Assembly: GCA_947095535.1 (NCBI GenBank)
Contig: OX352774.1
Location: forward strand, 82,088,416 to 82,152,415
Length of the DNA stretch: 64,000 nucleotides
Reading direction: 5' to 3'
Source of the DNA: Poecilobothrus nobilitatus
Lineage: Eukaryota; Arthropoda; Insecta; Diptera; Dolichopodidae
Positions 34,067 through 45,375 of this stretch are shown here, one piece after another (the stretch's first letter is position 1; each line of letters begins with the position of its first letter). Below the pieces are notes generated by a model. The model was not told where the DNA came from and did not search any database. It was given only the letters and a program-made list of their open reading frames with translations. A program made the position numbers and the translations under genes.

Positions 34067-36114
34067 ATCAGAAAATGATATATATACATTTTCAATTTCG
34101 ATTTGGTGCTCATTTGTGAAACGGAAATACCTCATAGAAGAAGAGATGGCTGTAGAATTAATTTATATGACTATTAAATCAAAATTGTAGTGACATGAAA
34201 AATTTTTCCATGACGAACAACTTTTATTTTATATTAATAATAGCAGAAAATTTTTCACATACTATACTATAAATTGAAGAAATTTGACCTAAAATTATTT
34301 AACAAATCTTTGGGAAACGCATCTTCTTTCTGCACCTTTGATAACCATAACATTACATTCAGAAAATTGAAAAAAAAAACCTTAAAAGATAAATGTTCAT
34401 TGAGAACTAATTCTTTAATTTTATTTATTTATTAGCAATTTTTAATGGCTTTTTAATTTTTTTTGGATTTTATCAGGCCCTAATTCTTTAATAATTTAAT
34501 ATATGATTAATAATTTATTAAAATTATTATACCTATATATTTAAAATTAATGTATTATTCAGCGATCATGTATTATTCAGCCATTCAGAAATATCTATAA
34601 AAAATTTTGTTTTACAAAAATCCATTTAGTACACAAGTGTATGACAATTATGATTGAGTACAAAAGTGTTAAGGTAACATTGAAATAGTTAATAGGACAA
34701 AAAACTGATATTTTGCACTGACTTTCTTTTCTAGTTCAGTAAAACTTATATATACACAAACGATAAAAAAAAAAAGTTCCGCTGTTTTGGGTTAATAGAT
34801 TTCACCTCAAATGTGTGCACTATTTTTCATTTTTAGCCTAATGTACATTTTATAGATCTTGAAAAGATCTGATGAAGAAATGGAAATTTTACAATATTAT
34901 ACAAAAAAAATCAAACATTTAATTACATTTTTAGCTATACCAAAAATGTGATTAAACAAAGTCTATTTAATTCGATAGCCTGTACTCTTTAAATCTGTTG
35001 AGAGCTGAAAAGCTTCTTGCAGAAATAATAGGTTGTGAATAAAGCAGTTTCTATTTTTCGTGAAATCAAGAAGTATTGGTTTTTTTTTCTTTTCTTGTGT
35101 TGTGAAAACCTTCCTATATCTATTTAAATTTTTTCTAAATTATTATTTACCTAATAGTTTAGATAAAATTAATGCAATAAGTTATGAAATTTTCAATTAT
35201 TTTCATCTCAAGATCACATGTCACGTCATTCATGTTGTATAAAAACTTTCATTTGTAGACCAATATTACAAATGTAATTTTTAAATATATACGGATCACT
35301 TCCTAGCTAATGTTTACCACTGGCACAAACATAGAATAACTACAATACTGCATTAAAATCACAAACTATTTTCTATAATCAATCAATGAATTGTTACATA
35401 CATACATACGAGTATATAAAAAAAATAATGAATGAATGAACAAATGAGTAAATAAATAAATGGATGAATGATTAAAATATATTTAAAGAATTACAAAATG
35501 TTTTTCACTGAAATTATTTAAAATTTTTTGTTGGAAGAGAAGAACTATTTATATATATACATATATGGACTTAAGTATGTAGTTAGTGCAATTTTTGTAT
35601 AACATTTTTTTTTTTAATTTTTTTAAAAATAGAAACGCCATGAAATTATTCAAAGGTATTTCAAAAATAAATACATACAAAATGTCTTCCGAATATGTAC
35701 AAAAATCTGTATAGATATATTCTCGTATATGTACTTGGACTGGAATTTTTCAAATAAATTAAACAGAAAAAAAATATTTGAATGACAAGTGATTAAATCT
35801 AAAATAATTTTATTTGTAACTGAAGGTGACTGAAGACTGAAGACTGAAGGTGCAAGATGTTTTACTAACTACCTTTTCTTAACTAATTACATATGTACCT
35901 ATATATAGTTAACTATAGTTATACATTGTTATAAAAACCAAGTGGAATAAATGTTATTGTGGTCACTGGAATCAAATTAGTGTTAATTTATTCTGATACT
36001 AATGCTATACATTCATCGCATCGGCAAATTTTTGCCGCACTTTCCTTTGTCGAGCAAAAAAAAAAAGTAAACATCTATCTAGTAGGCATCTGAAATTGAT
36101 ATACATATAATATA
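34067..36114. other. A+T-rich spacer, no gene seen
   Basis: Simple repeats such as GAATGAATGAACAAATGAG near 35430 and AAGACTGAAGACTGAAGG near 35833. No open frame with a recognisable domain. Confidence 0.45.
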
Positions 36115-36946
36115 CACAGTGCCAACTTAGACTGACTGATTTGAAATGGTTATAATTTTTTTTATTTTTAAAGTTTTTCATTTTATTTTTTTTTTTAAAT
36201 GAAAGTATAAATTATTATTAAATTTTTTTTAAGCTAAGTGTGAAAAATTACATCCCTTAAATGGTTTCCATTTTCCTGTTGGTAGTTAATGGCTCTTTTT
36301 AAGACATTTTGTATTACGTTGCGCAATTTCTGTGCGAAAATTCTGCTTTAGTTCCTGAATGTTTTGTAGTTTGTTGATGTATAAACCCGTTTCTTCACGA
36401 AACCCCACAAAAAAAAAAATCAGGGGAAGTCAAATCTGGGGAGCAAGGTGGCTAAGCGAAATCAACATTTTTTGAAATTATTCGGTCATCGAAAATTTAT
36501 CGCAGAATCGCTATTGCCTCTCTCGCGGTATAAGCTGGAATCATATGTCACGATTATTGAGAACTATCGGACTTTAAAAATTTTCCAACATGGTTCGGTA
36601 TACCGCCCCAGAGACGGTTTCTAGATGCTCAGTTTCATTTTCGAAAAAATATGGACCGATAACTCTATCAGCCATAATTCCACATCAAACAGTGCATCTG
36701 ATAGGGTGCATCTCTAATTGTCACTGATGCACTGCGAATTCATGTGCTTCATCGCTCATACATAATGAGATTGTTCAAAAAATTGATTGTCCGAAAATAT
36801 AATAAAATTGAACAATTTTTACACGTTCTTGCACTGAGTATGATGACATTATAAAATTTTAATGCAAAAAAAAATAAAATAAAAAACTTTAAAATTAAAA
36901 AAATTATAAGCATTTCAAATCAGGCAATCCAAATTGGCCCACCCTG
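36115..36946 (-). mobile_element. Mariner/Tc1-superfamily element, internally deleted
   Basis: The inverted ends of about 70 bp share CTGATTTGAAATGGTTATAA (left) and CTGATTTGAAATGCTTATAA (right, complement), followed by an A/T stretch and AAAGTTTTT. The outer right end reads CAGGGTGGGCCAA on the complement. TA flanks both sides. About 830 bp remain, including the C-terminal part of a transposase on the minus strand. Confidence 0.85.
36234..36705 (-). pseudogene. Broken mariner-like transposase, C-terminal half
   Basis: The enzyme would cut and rejoin the element's ends with a DDE/D catalytic triad. The minus strand reads CGIMADRVIGPYFFENETEH and VYRTMLENF, then TAREAIAIL and DDRIISKNVDFA, then SPDLTSPDFFFLWGFVKKRV, whose D residues lie in the last catalytic block. 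The end is ENGNHLRDVIFHT and TAG at 36236-36234. Stops replace tryptophans (TGA before CGIM, TAG before PPCSPDL), another stop follows ENF, and the frame changes at least twice. The N-terminal DNA-binding part is gone. The match to this insect family is strong and the copy is certainly dead. Confidence 0.88.
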
Positions 36947-37207
36947 TATATATGTCAAAAAAATGATAGCATTTCCGAACAAAAAGTTAAAGTTCAATCA
37001 GCTTTTTTTAGATATAGAAAACAAAATGCCGCACTTTTTTTTTAAAAATGAGAGAGTTCAAAACTTAATTTAAAAAACATTCACATTTTACTATAGACAT
37101 TTTTTTTTTTTAATTTTTAAACAATTTTTGCATCCAGTATTAGGCAAATGAAAAAACCGGAGGAGTGTCACTTTTTATTGTATATAGATATTGCTTACTT
37201 AAAATAT

Positions 37208-37437
37208 ACTTTAAACCTTAAAAGTATCTTTAAATTTTAAATTTACTTTAAACATTAAGAATCCTTTTAAACACTTTAAATGCACTTTAAACCTTAAGAA
37301 CCACCTTTAATCTATAAAATGCACTTTAAACCCTAAGAACACTTTTCAACTTTATAATTTTCATTAAATTTTAAGAGCACCTTTTAAATATACTTTAAAT
37401 GTCAAGAGTATACCTTTAAATTTTGTGTTAAAATTTG
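37208..37437. repeat. ~39-bp minisatellite, ACTTTAAACCTTAAGAAC type
   Basis: About six head-to-tail units starting ACTTTAAACCTTAA, with lengths 37-40 bp and increasing divergence to the right. Confidence 0.8.
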
Positions 37438-38856
37438 AGTTTTAGCACCTTAAAAAAAGTTTTTAAACTTAAAAGGTTCTTTTAACGTTTTTTTGACTTT
37501 GAAAAAGAACTATAATAGCTTCCTCCTACACTAATGCATTCAAAAACATTTTGTATTGAAAGGTTCCATATGAATTTATAAAAACATCGGTACATCAGAG
37601 AGTAATAAAAGTCTTTAAAATAATTAATTTAACATTTAAATAACGCTATATAAAACGCAACATTCACAGTTAAAAATATTTCCGCTTAATGTTTTTTTTT
37701 TTTGTTTCTTTTTTAAAAGTTGCATTTATCTTCGAAAAATGTTTCTTTTATCTTGTTTTTAATTCTATACTAAGGAGATTTTCAAAACCAATATACATAC
37801 ATAATTAAATACTTAAGTATACATAATATTATGTTTGTTCTATATTAAAATGTACTTTGCATAATCGTGAAATGAATCATCGCGGAAAATTTTTAATTTT
37901 AGTCATTTTCTTTGCTCTTAGCAATAAAATCTATCTGATTAAATTGATTTATATAGAATTTTTTTTTTGTTTTATACTGGATTCAAAGAACAAAAACGAA
38001 AATAAAAAAAAAAGTAATACCCTATTTAATTTTTCTTTTTATTTTTATTTAAAAAAAAAAAAAATTTCTTTCATTTTAATTGTATATTGCATTTCAAAGT
38101 GATGGAATGAAACCATTTAAATTTGGAAAATTTTTAAAATAACACATACACATATATGTTATATAATTATCATGATTTATAATTAAAACACTTCTAGGAT
38201 CCGAAAAAAAATATCACCATATCTCAAAAGTTGAAATAGATACAAGTAAAAACTTCAATGAAAAGACCTCCAGTTATTTAAAAAAAAAATTGACATATAT
38301 AAGTAAATTTTTAAGTACTTACTCAAAAATGCATACTTAATTAGTTAACTGTCGTTCTTTTAACTTTTATTTAAAAAAAAGAAACGAATGCTTAAAAAAC
38401 TGCAAATTATAATATGTCTAGAAAAACGTTTAATAAAGATTTTAACGTTTTAATAAAGATTATAGAATTTTTCTTCCGACAGCTCTCTTGGCTAGATATT
38501 TTCTTATATAGATATTATTTTTCGAAGAGTTGGCATCTTTTGCTTACTAAATATTGATAGACAAAAATTTCTCCACCAAATGTGTTTACACAAAAGTGTA
38601 ACTCTACAGAAAAATCGTTCTATATGAAAACTTTGGGAAGAGAAATTGTTCATGAAGCTGTAGAGTTTTCTCTAGCCAATGCTTCCGCTGTCATGTCTTT
38701 TAAGTGTTCGTAAAGCTGCAGTGTTTTCTCTATCGACTATTTTGCAGTCTACTTCTTTTTTCGCTATATGGTAAATCTGTGGTTGGGCAATAAATTTAAT
38801 TGAATTGAAAATTTATCAGTTTGTTGCAATAATAAACCAATTTGTTGCAATCAGTT
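37438..38856. other. A+T-rich spacer, no gene seen
   Basis: The 81-codon frame at 37857-38102 is a lysine/phenylalanine-rich low-complexity frame and not a credible gene. Confidence 0.45.
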
Positions 38857-39650
38857 TTTAGCACATTTCTAAAAAAAAATTGAAAAAATGTGCTTACTAG
38901 TTTCATTCTGTGCGTCTGTCCATCCGTCCGTCTGTTTACAAAATTTCTACACTGTTAAAGATAGAGAAAACAAAATTTAAATATGGGTAGGTCTCATAAA
39001 AAAATTAATTTTGTGGAACAACTTTTTCATGTAGCCCTATCCATTACGAAGCTACAGCCCCTCAAACTTTGAAAAAGCCCTATTTATAAATACGTATATT
39101 TTATGTTCTGCTTAACATTTTTTCAAACTGAAAACGTCATTCGACAGATATTTATTACCTTTGTAATTTAATATCAAAATTATACAATTTTTCCAAATTT
39201 AGTATTTAAATTTACCGTTATGACGAACAACCAAATTTTGCATAATTTTTTAGATATGGACTTTAAATTTTGAGGGCAGAAATAACTTTTAGAATTAGTA
39301 TAAGTTTCCTTAGAAAATTTTTGTACCACCCCCCATACAAATTAGGCCTATTAGGGCTCAAAAATTGAAAATTTACAATTTTTAGGCACCTATAACTAAA
39401 ATACCTGTACACATTTTTCTTCGGCAAGATATAAAAATTAAAGCTCCTGTAATATATTTGTACATGTTTTAGTTATATAGGTTTGTTTTAGTTATATAGG
39501 TTTCCAAGCTTACAGTCCCTTAAAATTTAACATTTTGTAATGTGCTTTGGAAATATTCGCTTTTAAAAACCGTTGATTTACATTTTACCTTATTTTAAAA
39601 ATGAGTTCAGAACAATTAGTGAAATTTCTGCGACTACCACTGTGTTATTT
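38857..39650 (-). mobile_element. Family C Helitron-like repeat, copy 3 (inverted)
   Basis: The minus strand follows copy 2 block by block: GTAAAATGTAAATCAACGG, TTTTTAAAAGCGAATATTTCC, AATGTGTACAGG, ATAACGGTAAATTTAAATAC, GGCTGTAGCTTCGTAATGG and GACGGACGGATGGACAG. It ends in the stem AGCACATTT / AAATGTGCT followed by AAA. This copy shows the terminal hairpin best. Confidence 0.7.
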
Positions 39651-40358
39651 GATTAATAAAAAGAAATGACGAACCAAATTTGTATAAAAAATTTTCAATT
39701 ATGTTCTATTCAGAAACATACATACTTTAACATACATCCATCCATTCATTCAGAAACATACATACTTTAAATAACAATTTAATATGCAAAAATGCATGAA
39801 TTACATTAAAATCTATAGTAGAATTTCTACAGGCATACAAACACGTTTCTAGATCAGTAAAGTCATAGTATAGAGAAAAATTTCTCAACTTGAGAGTGTT
39901 TAAACGGTAGAGAAATGTCTAACAAAAAATATCTTGTAGAGTCAATGTACTACTGGCTTTACGGTAGAGCACTAACGAATAAATGCCCTCTAAAGTTTAT
40001 AGATAATAGTGTAAGTAGAACGCTCTACCGAGTTTTCTTTTTCTCAACTATACCATTTTTACTCTCTCGCCTCACATATATATAAACTATCTTAAGTTTG
40101 AAATAAAAATCAATTCTACTCAATAATTAAATAATTCGTCACATAATCTCTTATGATATAGAAACTATTCTAATGATCGAATAAATTAATAGAAAGTTTT
40201 CTATAGAAAAGAAAAAATTAAAATAAATTAGTAAAAGATCTTCACAAAAAAAAAATATGCAAAAAATGCGGAAAATATCATAATGTGTTCTACCTTGTAA
40301 AAGAATTAATTAAGTATTGATCTCTTATTCAAAATAATTTTAAAATATCTGATTGTAA
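39651..40358. other. A+T-rich spacer, no gene seen
   Basis: Includes a direct repeat of CATTCAGAAACATACATACTT near 39710 and 39750 on a CATA-rich stretch. No coding signal. Confidence 0.45.
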
Positions 40359-40367
40359 ATTGATTAT

Positions 40368-41184
40368 GGGAGAGGTACGAATGCTCGTTTCTCAAAATCT
40401 CGTTTTATCAAAATCTCGTTTTTTAAAATCTCGTTTTTTCAAAAATCTCGGTAAATCTCTTTTTTTTTTTCAGAAAATACAGAAAACATAAAAAATTGTA
40501 ATTTTTAATTTTTATCGAAGAATATTTTATTTTTTTCATCCAAATTAACCAAATTTTATAAAATAAAAACATTTTCTGTATATAAAAAAAAAAAATAAAA
40601 CAGTTATAAAGAATTGTTATAAAGGAGAGATTTTAGAGTTGGTTACAAAATCAGGGTTTCAATAATTTGTTTAGTGGGGGTTTGGGGGCGGCAGCCCCCA
40701 CTATTTTAAGTTAATTGTTGTTAAAATATATATATAAAAAAAAATAATTTAAAGGGATTTTAGAGTTGGATTTAAAATCAGGACTGTTCCCTTTTCCAGA
40801 ATATTTATAAATAAGTATGCATATATAAATATATGTGTATATCTAATATCATATATATATACATATATATTACCATATTATTTGTATGTACTATTTTGAA
40901 TGAAATGTTGAATCTTTTTTGTTAAATTTTTTTTCTACAATTTTTACAATCAATATTTTTTCAATAAATCGACAAACATTTGAAATAAAAAAATGAAAAT
41001 GTAAGATAAAATTGTTAAAAATAAAGATTACCTATGATAAAAAAAAAAAAAAAAAACGAGATTTTAAAAAACGAGATTTTGATAAAACGAGATTTTGATA
41101 AAACGAGATTTTAAGAAACGAGATTTTAAAAAACGGGATTTTGATAAAACGAGATTTTGAGGAACGAGATTTCGTAATCAACCC
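40368..41184. mobile_element. Fold-back element with 9-bp target duplication
   Basis: The arms are built from a repeated word of 15-17 bp, CTCGTTTTTTAAAAT or CTCGTTTTATCAAAAT. About four to five units lie on the left (40383-40459), and about eight on the right in inverted orientation (41056-41172). Outer ends are GGGAGAGGTACGAATGCTCG and, complemented, GGGTTGATTACGAAATCTCG. ATTGATTAT occurs exactly at 40359-40367 and 41185-41193. Repeat-built arms and a 9-bp duplication are features of fly FB/NOF-type (MULE) fold-back elements. The centre has the dispersed motif GATTTTAGAGTTGG twice and a GGCAGCCCCCACT hairpin, and no protein. Confidence 0.85.
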
Positions 41185-41193
41185 ATTGATTAT

Positions 41194-41877
41194 ATTATAT
41201 TTTTTTAGATTTTACTGAAAATTTATGTTTTATTTAAATTATTATACGCTTTAATTTAAAATATTAATAAAAATAATTAATGATAATAATTAATTGTATT
41301 AAATATAATTAAAAATTTTTACACGATCTTTTCAATATCTATAGATATACAAAATTATCAAATAAAATTAATTTTTTTTTTTTTTTTATGATTTTTTTTT
41401 TATTCTTGATCAATAATTTAATCTTCTTATAAAAATTTACTTTAAATTATAATAAATTTATTATTATTCTATAATTAAATTTAATTCTATTTAATATGCA
41501 TTGAATGCATTCAAAGTATATATATATAAATAATAATAGTTCATTATTAATATGACATTAATAAATAAAAATTTAAATAAATAATATATACCTATTATAT
41601 ATTTATTTAAAAAAAAAAAAAAAAAAAAATCGGAATATCATTATATTTTAAATGTAAAAATAAATTATTCGTATTAATGAAATAAATAAATATTTGTATG
41701 TCATATTCTATTACAAATAATTCAATTAATTGCATTTGGTTTAATGATAAATAAAAATATTTAAATATTAAAATATTAAAAAATAAAAATAAAATATAGC
41801 ATTAACCCCCCTATTAACTGATTTTGATTTCTTTAAATTATAGATTTACTAACGCATTCCGGCTTAGTAAGACCTTC
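41194..41877. other. A+T-rich spacer, no gene seen
   Basis: Almost only A and T, with a 20-base A run near 41609. Confidence 0.55.
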
Positions 41878-42535
41878 TTTTTATACCCGTATGAACTATG
41901 TTCAAGGCTATAATAAATTTGCCATTACGTTTGTGACACCTTAAAGGAGTCGAGCTAGATATAGTGTCAAAGGTATGGATCGGCTCAGAATCGAATTCTG
42001 AGTCGATTAAGCCATGTACGTCCGTCCGTCCGTCCGTCCGTCCGTCCGTCCGTCCGTCCGCACGATAACTCAAAAAATAAAGGAGCTAGGAGGCTGAAAT
42101 TTTTTTTACGGCACTTTTGCAAAATTGTTAGTTTTGCTATTTAAATCCAACATTTTCGGTCGGCGGGTTCGAGTAGCTGCCATACAACTTCTCCGTTTAA
42201 ATGAGAATAACTCAGTTTCTATTGAAGCTAGGAACCTGAAATTTAGTAAAGAGGTGTCGAGTTATAGGCCAACAACTTTTGTAAAATTTGGTTGGTCTAG
42301 AGCAGCCGGTTCAGGCTTCTTGCACCTCTTGGAACTTAATGAAGCTAGGCGCAATAGATTCAGGTAGCTGTCATACAACTCCACAATTTACATAAATATA
42401 TCTCTGTAGTTCGGTACTAAAACATCTGAATGTTTTTAAAAGATGATAAAATTTTATAGAAACAGGATATATTACGTTCATACGGGTATCCCAGAGTTGA
42501 CACAGTCTACTCTACTGCACTGTTCCTCGTTTTGT
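41878..42535 (-). mobile_element. Family B Helitron (DINE-1-like), minus strand
   Basis: On the minus strand it starts AAAACGAGGAACAGTGCAG, GTCAACTCTGGGATACCCG, and ends with TTTTTTGAGTTATCGTGCGG, a long GGAC tract, CGACTCAGAATTCGATTC, CGATCCATACC, GTGTCACAAACGTAATGGC and CATACGGGTATAAAA. It includes two internal near-repeats around a GGTTCGAGTAGCTGCCATAC phrase (42165-42370). The open frames on each strand reflect these repeats. Confidence 0.78.
42018..42060. repeat. (GTCC)n / (GGAC)n microsatellite
   Basis: About eleven 4-bp units inside the family B Helitron. It is an expanded form of the shorter GGAC tract at the same place in families A, B and C. On the minus strand it reads as repeated DGRT, which is not a protein gene. 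Confidence 0.95.
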
Positions 42536-43376
42536 AATAAAATTTTGAATCAAATACAACCCACTCCTACACCATCGCATTTGAGTTCCAAAGTTTAACA
42601 CGAATATTCTATTAATAAGGAATAATTAAGAAAATGAAAAATTAAAGAATATTCAAAATATCACACAAAAAATACTTAAAGAAGGAATCATTAAATTATT
42701 TTGAAGTAGTAGGATGATGTCGGATTATTATCGTATGTTGCGGAGAAGTCATATCTTCTAAAAACAAAATCAATTAGTAATCAGAACAGTAATCAAATCA
42801 ATGGGATAATTATATGAAAAACAAACCAATTAAGAATCACCAAAACTGGGATCAAATATAATTAAACGTATTGATTGATTTAAAAGTCGATTAAAAGACC
42901 AAAAAATTCAAAAAAAAAAAAAAAAGTGCTGCTGCATAAATTTATGTTGAAGGCCTCTATGCATAGATGGCAGTAAACGTTTTTAATATCAAAATTATAA
43001 ACATGATCACTAAGTTGCTTCATAAAACACAAACATATATATATATATGTATATGTAATTAAATTACTAATTACCTTAAGATAAGACAAAAAAAATCTTT
43101 AATAAAAAGTTCAAAAAGTTGTAAAGAAAAAAAAATTAAAGGAACATTTAAAATAATGCCATCCAATCCATTCAAACAAGTATCAATTGTTATTATATGA
43201 AAATAATAGAACGATTAAATCATTAAATCAATCCTGCCTTTTAAGTATTAAAACAGCTTTTTTATATATATGCATACATTTATATACATACAAGACATCT
43301 AATATTCTCGTATACCATTCAATATGAAATGTACAAGAAAAAAAAAAAGTGCAACACGAAATTTTTAGTTTTAAAC
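42536..43376. other. A+T-rich spacer, no gene seen
   Basis: Short TA and A runs only. Confidence 0.5.
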
Positions 43377-43390
43377 ATATTTATACGATA

Positions 43391-43587
43391 AGGGGCCTCG
43401 ATGGCCTAGTGGGTAAGAGCCTATAAATACACCGAGGGGGAGTGTGAGTTCAAATCCAACACACATTGGAAGAGTAGTTCCCCTTTACGACATGTACAAC
43501 GACGCCTGAAAAGGAAAGGCTGTGTAATTTTCTTGTTGCATTTATGTGGCAGAGAAATGCACTAGAAATATATATATATATATATAT
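43391..43587 (+). mobile_element. SINE-1 copy 8 with 14-bp target duplication
   Basis: Full-length plus-strand copy: GGGGCCTCGATGGCC, box A CTAGTGGGTAAGAGCC, box B GAGTTCAAATCC, body TTCCCCTTTACGACATG, GAAAAGGAAAGGCTGTG, CATTTATGTGGCAGAG, then a (TA)n tail. ATATTTATACGATA is exact at 43377-43390 and 43588-43601. Box A to box B is shortened by a small deletion in the anticodon-like arm. Confidence 0.95.
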
Positions 43588-43601
43588 ATATTTATACGAT
43601 A

Positions 43602-44087
43602 CTTTAACTTAACCTAATTAAATAGGCCCCTAACAGTTTGATTAAGAATTAAATTATTATAAACGATAGAAAATTCAGTAATCTAATCAATACCAAATAT
43701 ATGTCAATGTGAAGACCAATATTCAAACAGTTTATAATCAGAATTACCAAAAACTGTGTCAAAATACCTCAATTCTACACGAACGTGAAATATCGCTATA
43801 ATCAACAAAATATAATCATCATTTAGCTGTAAAAATTTATCAACAATTTATGTTGAAAACATTTCATTTATACGATATTCAAACACTTCGAAAACCAAAA
43901 AATCTACCTCATGAAACAAACAACCTTTTTCTGAAACACACAAATGAAGAAAAACAGATAAAAAATATCAGAAAAACAATCAAAGGAAAAAAAATTTAAA
44001 AATTAAATTAAAGAAATTGAAAATATGTATTTGTGTACAGATAAAAATATAAGCAGAAAATTAGAGTCAAGTAAATATAGACTTAAA
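43602..44087. other. A+T-rich spacer, no gene seen
   Basis: No repeat or open frame of note. At 44066-44085 an extra copy of the word GTCAAGTAAATATAGACTTA precedes the SINE-2 target duplication. Confidence 0.4.
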
Positions 44088-44107
44088 GTCAAGTAAATAA
44101 AGACTTA

Positions 44108-44408
44108 TGGCGTGGTAGTTAAATCACAGTTAAATCAGTTTTCAATAAGATGATTCAAACCTAGGGCTATGATTCAAACTTCAGGCAGATCATATTATCT
44201 AATAATAGTAATTTATACCGTAATGGTTCATATCGTAATAGTTATCTCGTAATATAAAAATAATTAATAAATAATTCTTGTATAACATAATAGATGGCAT
44301 TCAAATATAATATTTGTGTGTCATCAATCATACACAATAACAACACTTGTCGAATAATTACCAAATATAATCAAAAAAATAATAAAATAATAATCAAAGG
44401 CTTAGTAG

Positions 44409-44443
<35 letters not shown>

Positions 44444-44750
44444 TAATTAATTATTTAGACTTAAGACGATCTTTTAAATTAGTCTCGAAATAATAACAGA
44501 AATACCGTTATTATGCAAAATAACATTAAAAATTATATTATAATTAATAATAAAAAAAAAAAATTCTTAATTGACTCAACTGATATAAGACTGTCCCATT
44601 AAATATTTTCCGCAAATTTCGGCACTGATTGAAGAAACTGAAATTAAGTTTATTTTATAAGAATATTAAACGACTTAGTGGATGCCTTAGCCCGGCCTTA
44701 TGCTCCTTACCTATAGGAGTGAAATGGACAACAAAAAAAACAAACAAAAA
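44108..44750 (+). mobile_element. SINE-2 copy with ~19-bp target duplication
   Basis: The head TGGCGTGGTAGTTAAATCAC (box A-like) is followed by the body word CTTGTATAACATAATAGATGG and, after about 300 bp of inserted A+T-rich DNA, CGACTTAGTGGATGCC, the end hairpin CTCCTTACCTATAGGAG and an A-rich tail. GTCAAGTAAATAAAGACTTA at 44088-44107 matches GTCAAGTAAAAAGACTTTA at 44751-44769 with small differences. A 61-codon frame across the tail is not a gene. Confidence 0.75.
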
Positions 44751-44769
44751 GTCAAGTAAAAAGACTTTA

Positions 44770-45367
44770 TTAAGGATTTATATGGTATTGAATGACAATA
44801 TAAATATGGAATAATGAATGACAAAAAAACTTATATAAGACCTAAAATCTATAAATGTTACAGGCCATTATATTTTCATCATTGATAAATGAATAAATAT
44901 AAATTGATGATTGAGGAAAATGGAACAATAAAATAAAAAATCTATTAAAATTATTAAATAAAAAAAAATTAAATAATTTTATTTAAATTATCGTATTACT
45001 GTAAATTTATACTGTATTTCCTTTTAATATACGAATCAGATCTTTTATTCTTTTGTTTTTTTTTTTTTGTTTTTTTTTTAATTATTAAATTATAAATTCC
45101 AATTCATAAATGAATCAAATTTTAAAAATTAAATTTTATTTTTATTATATTTTTTTTTTGTTTTTTTTACAATATAAAATATTGTTTAGTATATGTATAT
45201 ACGTATATATATAAATATAATATATATACAACGAAACTACACGAATATTTTATGTGGAACATTTCACTCTTCATTTTATATACCCTCTTCCCCTATATGT
45301 ATATATATAAACTAATTTTGTGGTTTAAGAAAAGAGGGTATATATGAAACGAAAAGTAAAAATTTAC
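44770..45367. other. A+T-rich spacer, no gene seen
   Basis: T runs and TA repeats. AGAGGGTATATATGAAACG / CATTTTATATACCCTCTTCC near 45272-45350 form a loose inverted pair. Confidence 0.4.
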
Positions 45368-45375
45368 CTCATAAA

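Noticed and set aside
41864..42073. 69-codon frame with repeated DGRT
   Set aside because: It is a translation of the (GGAC)n microsatellite in a Helitron.
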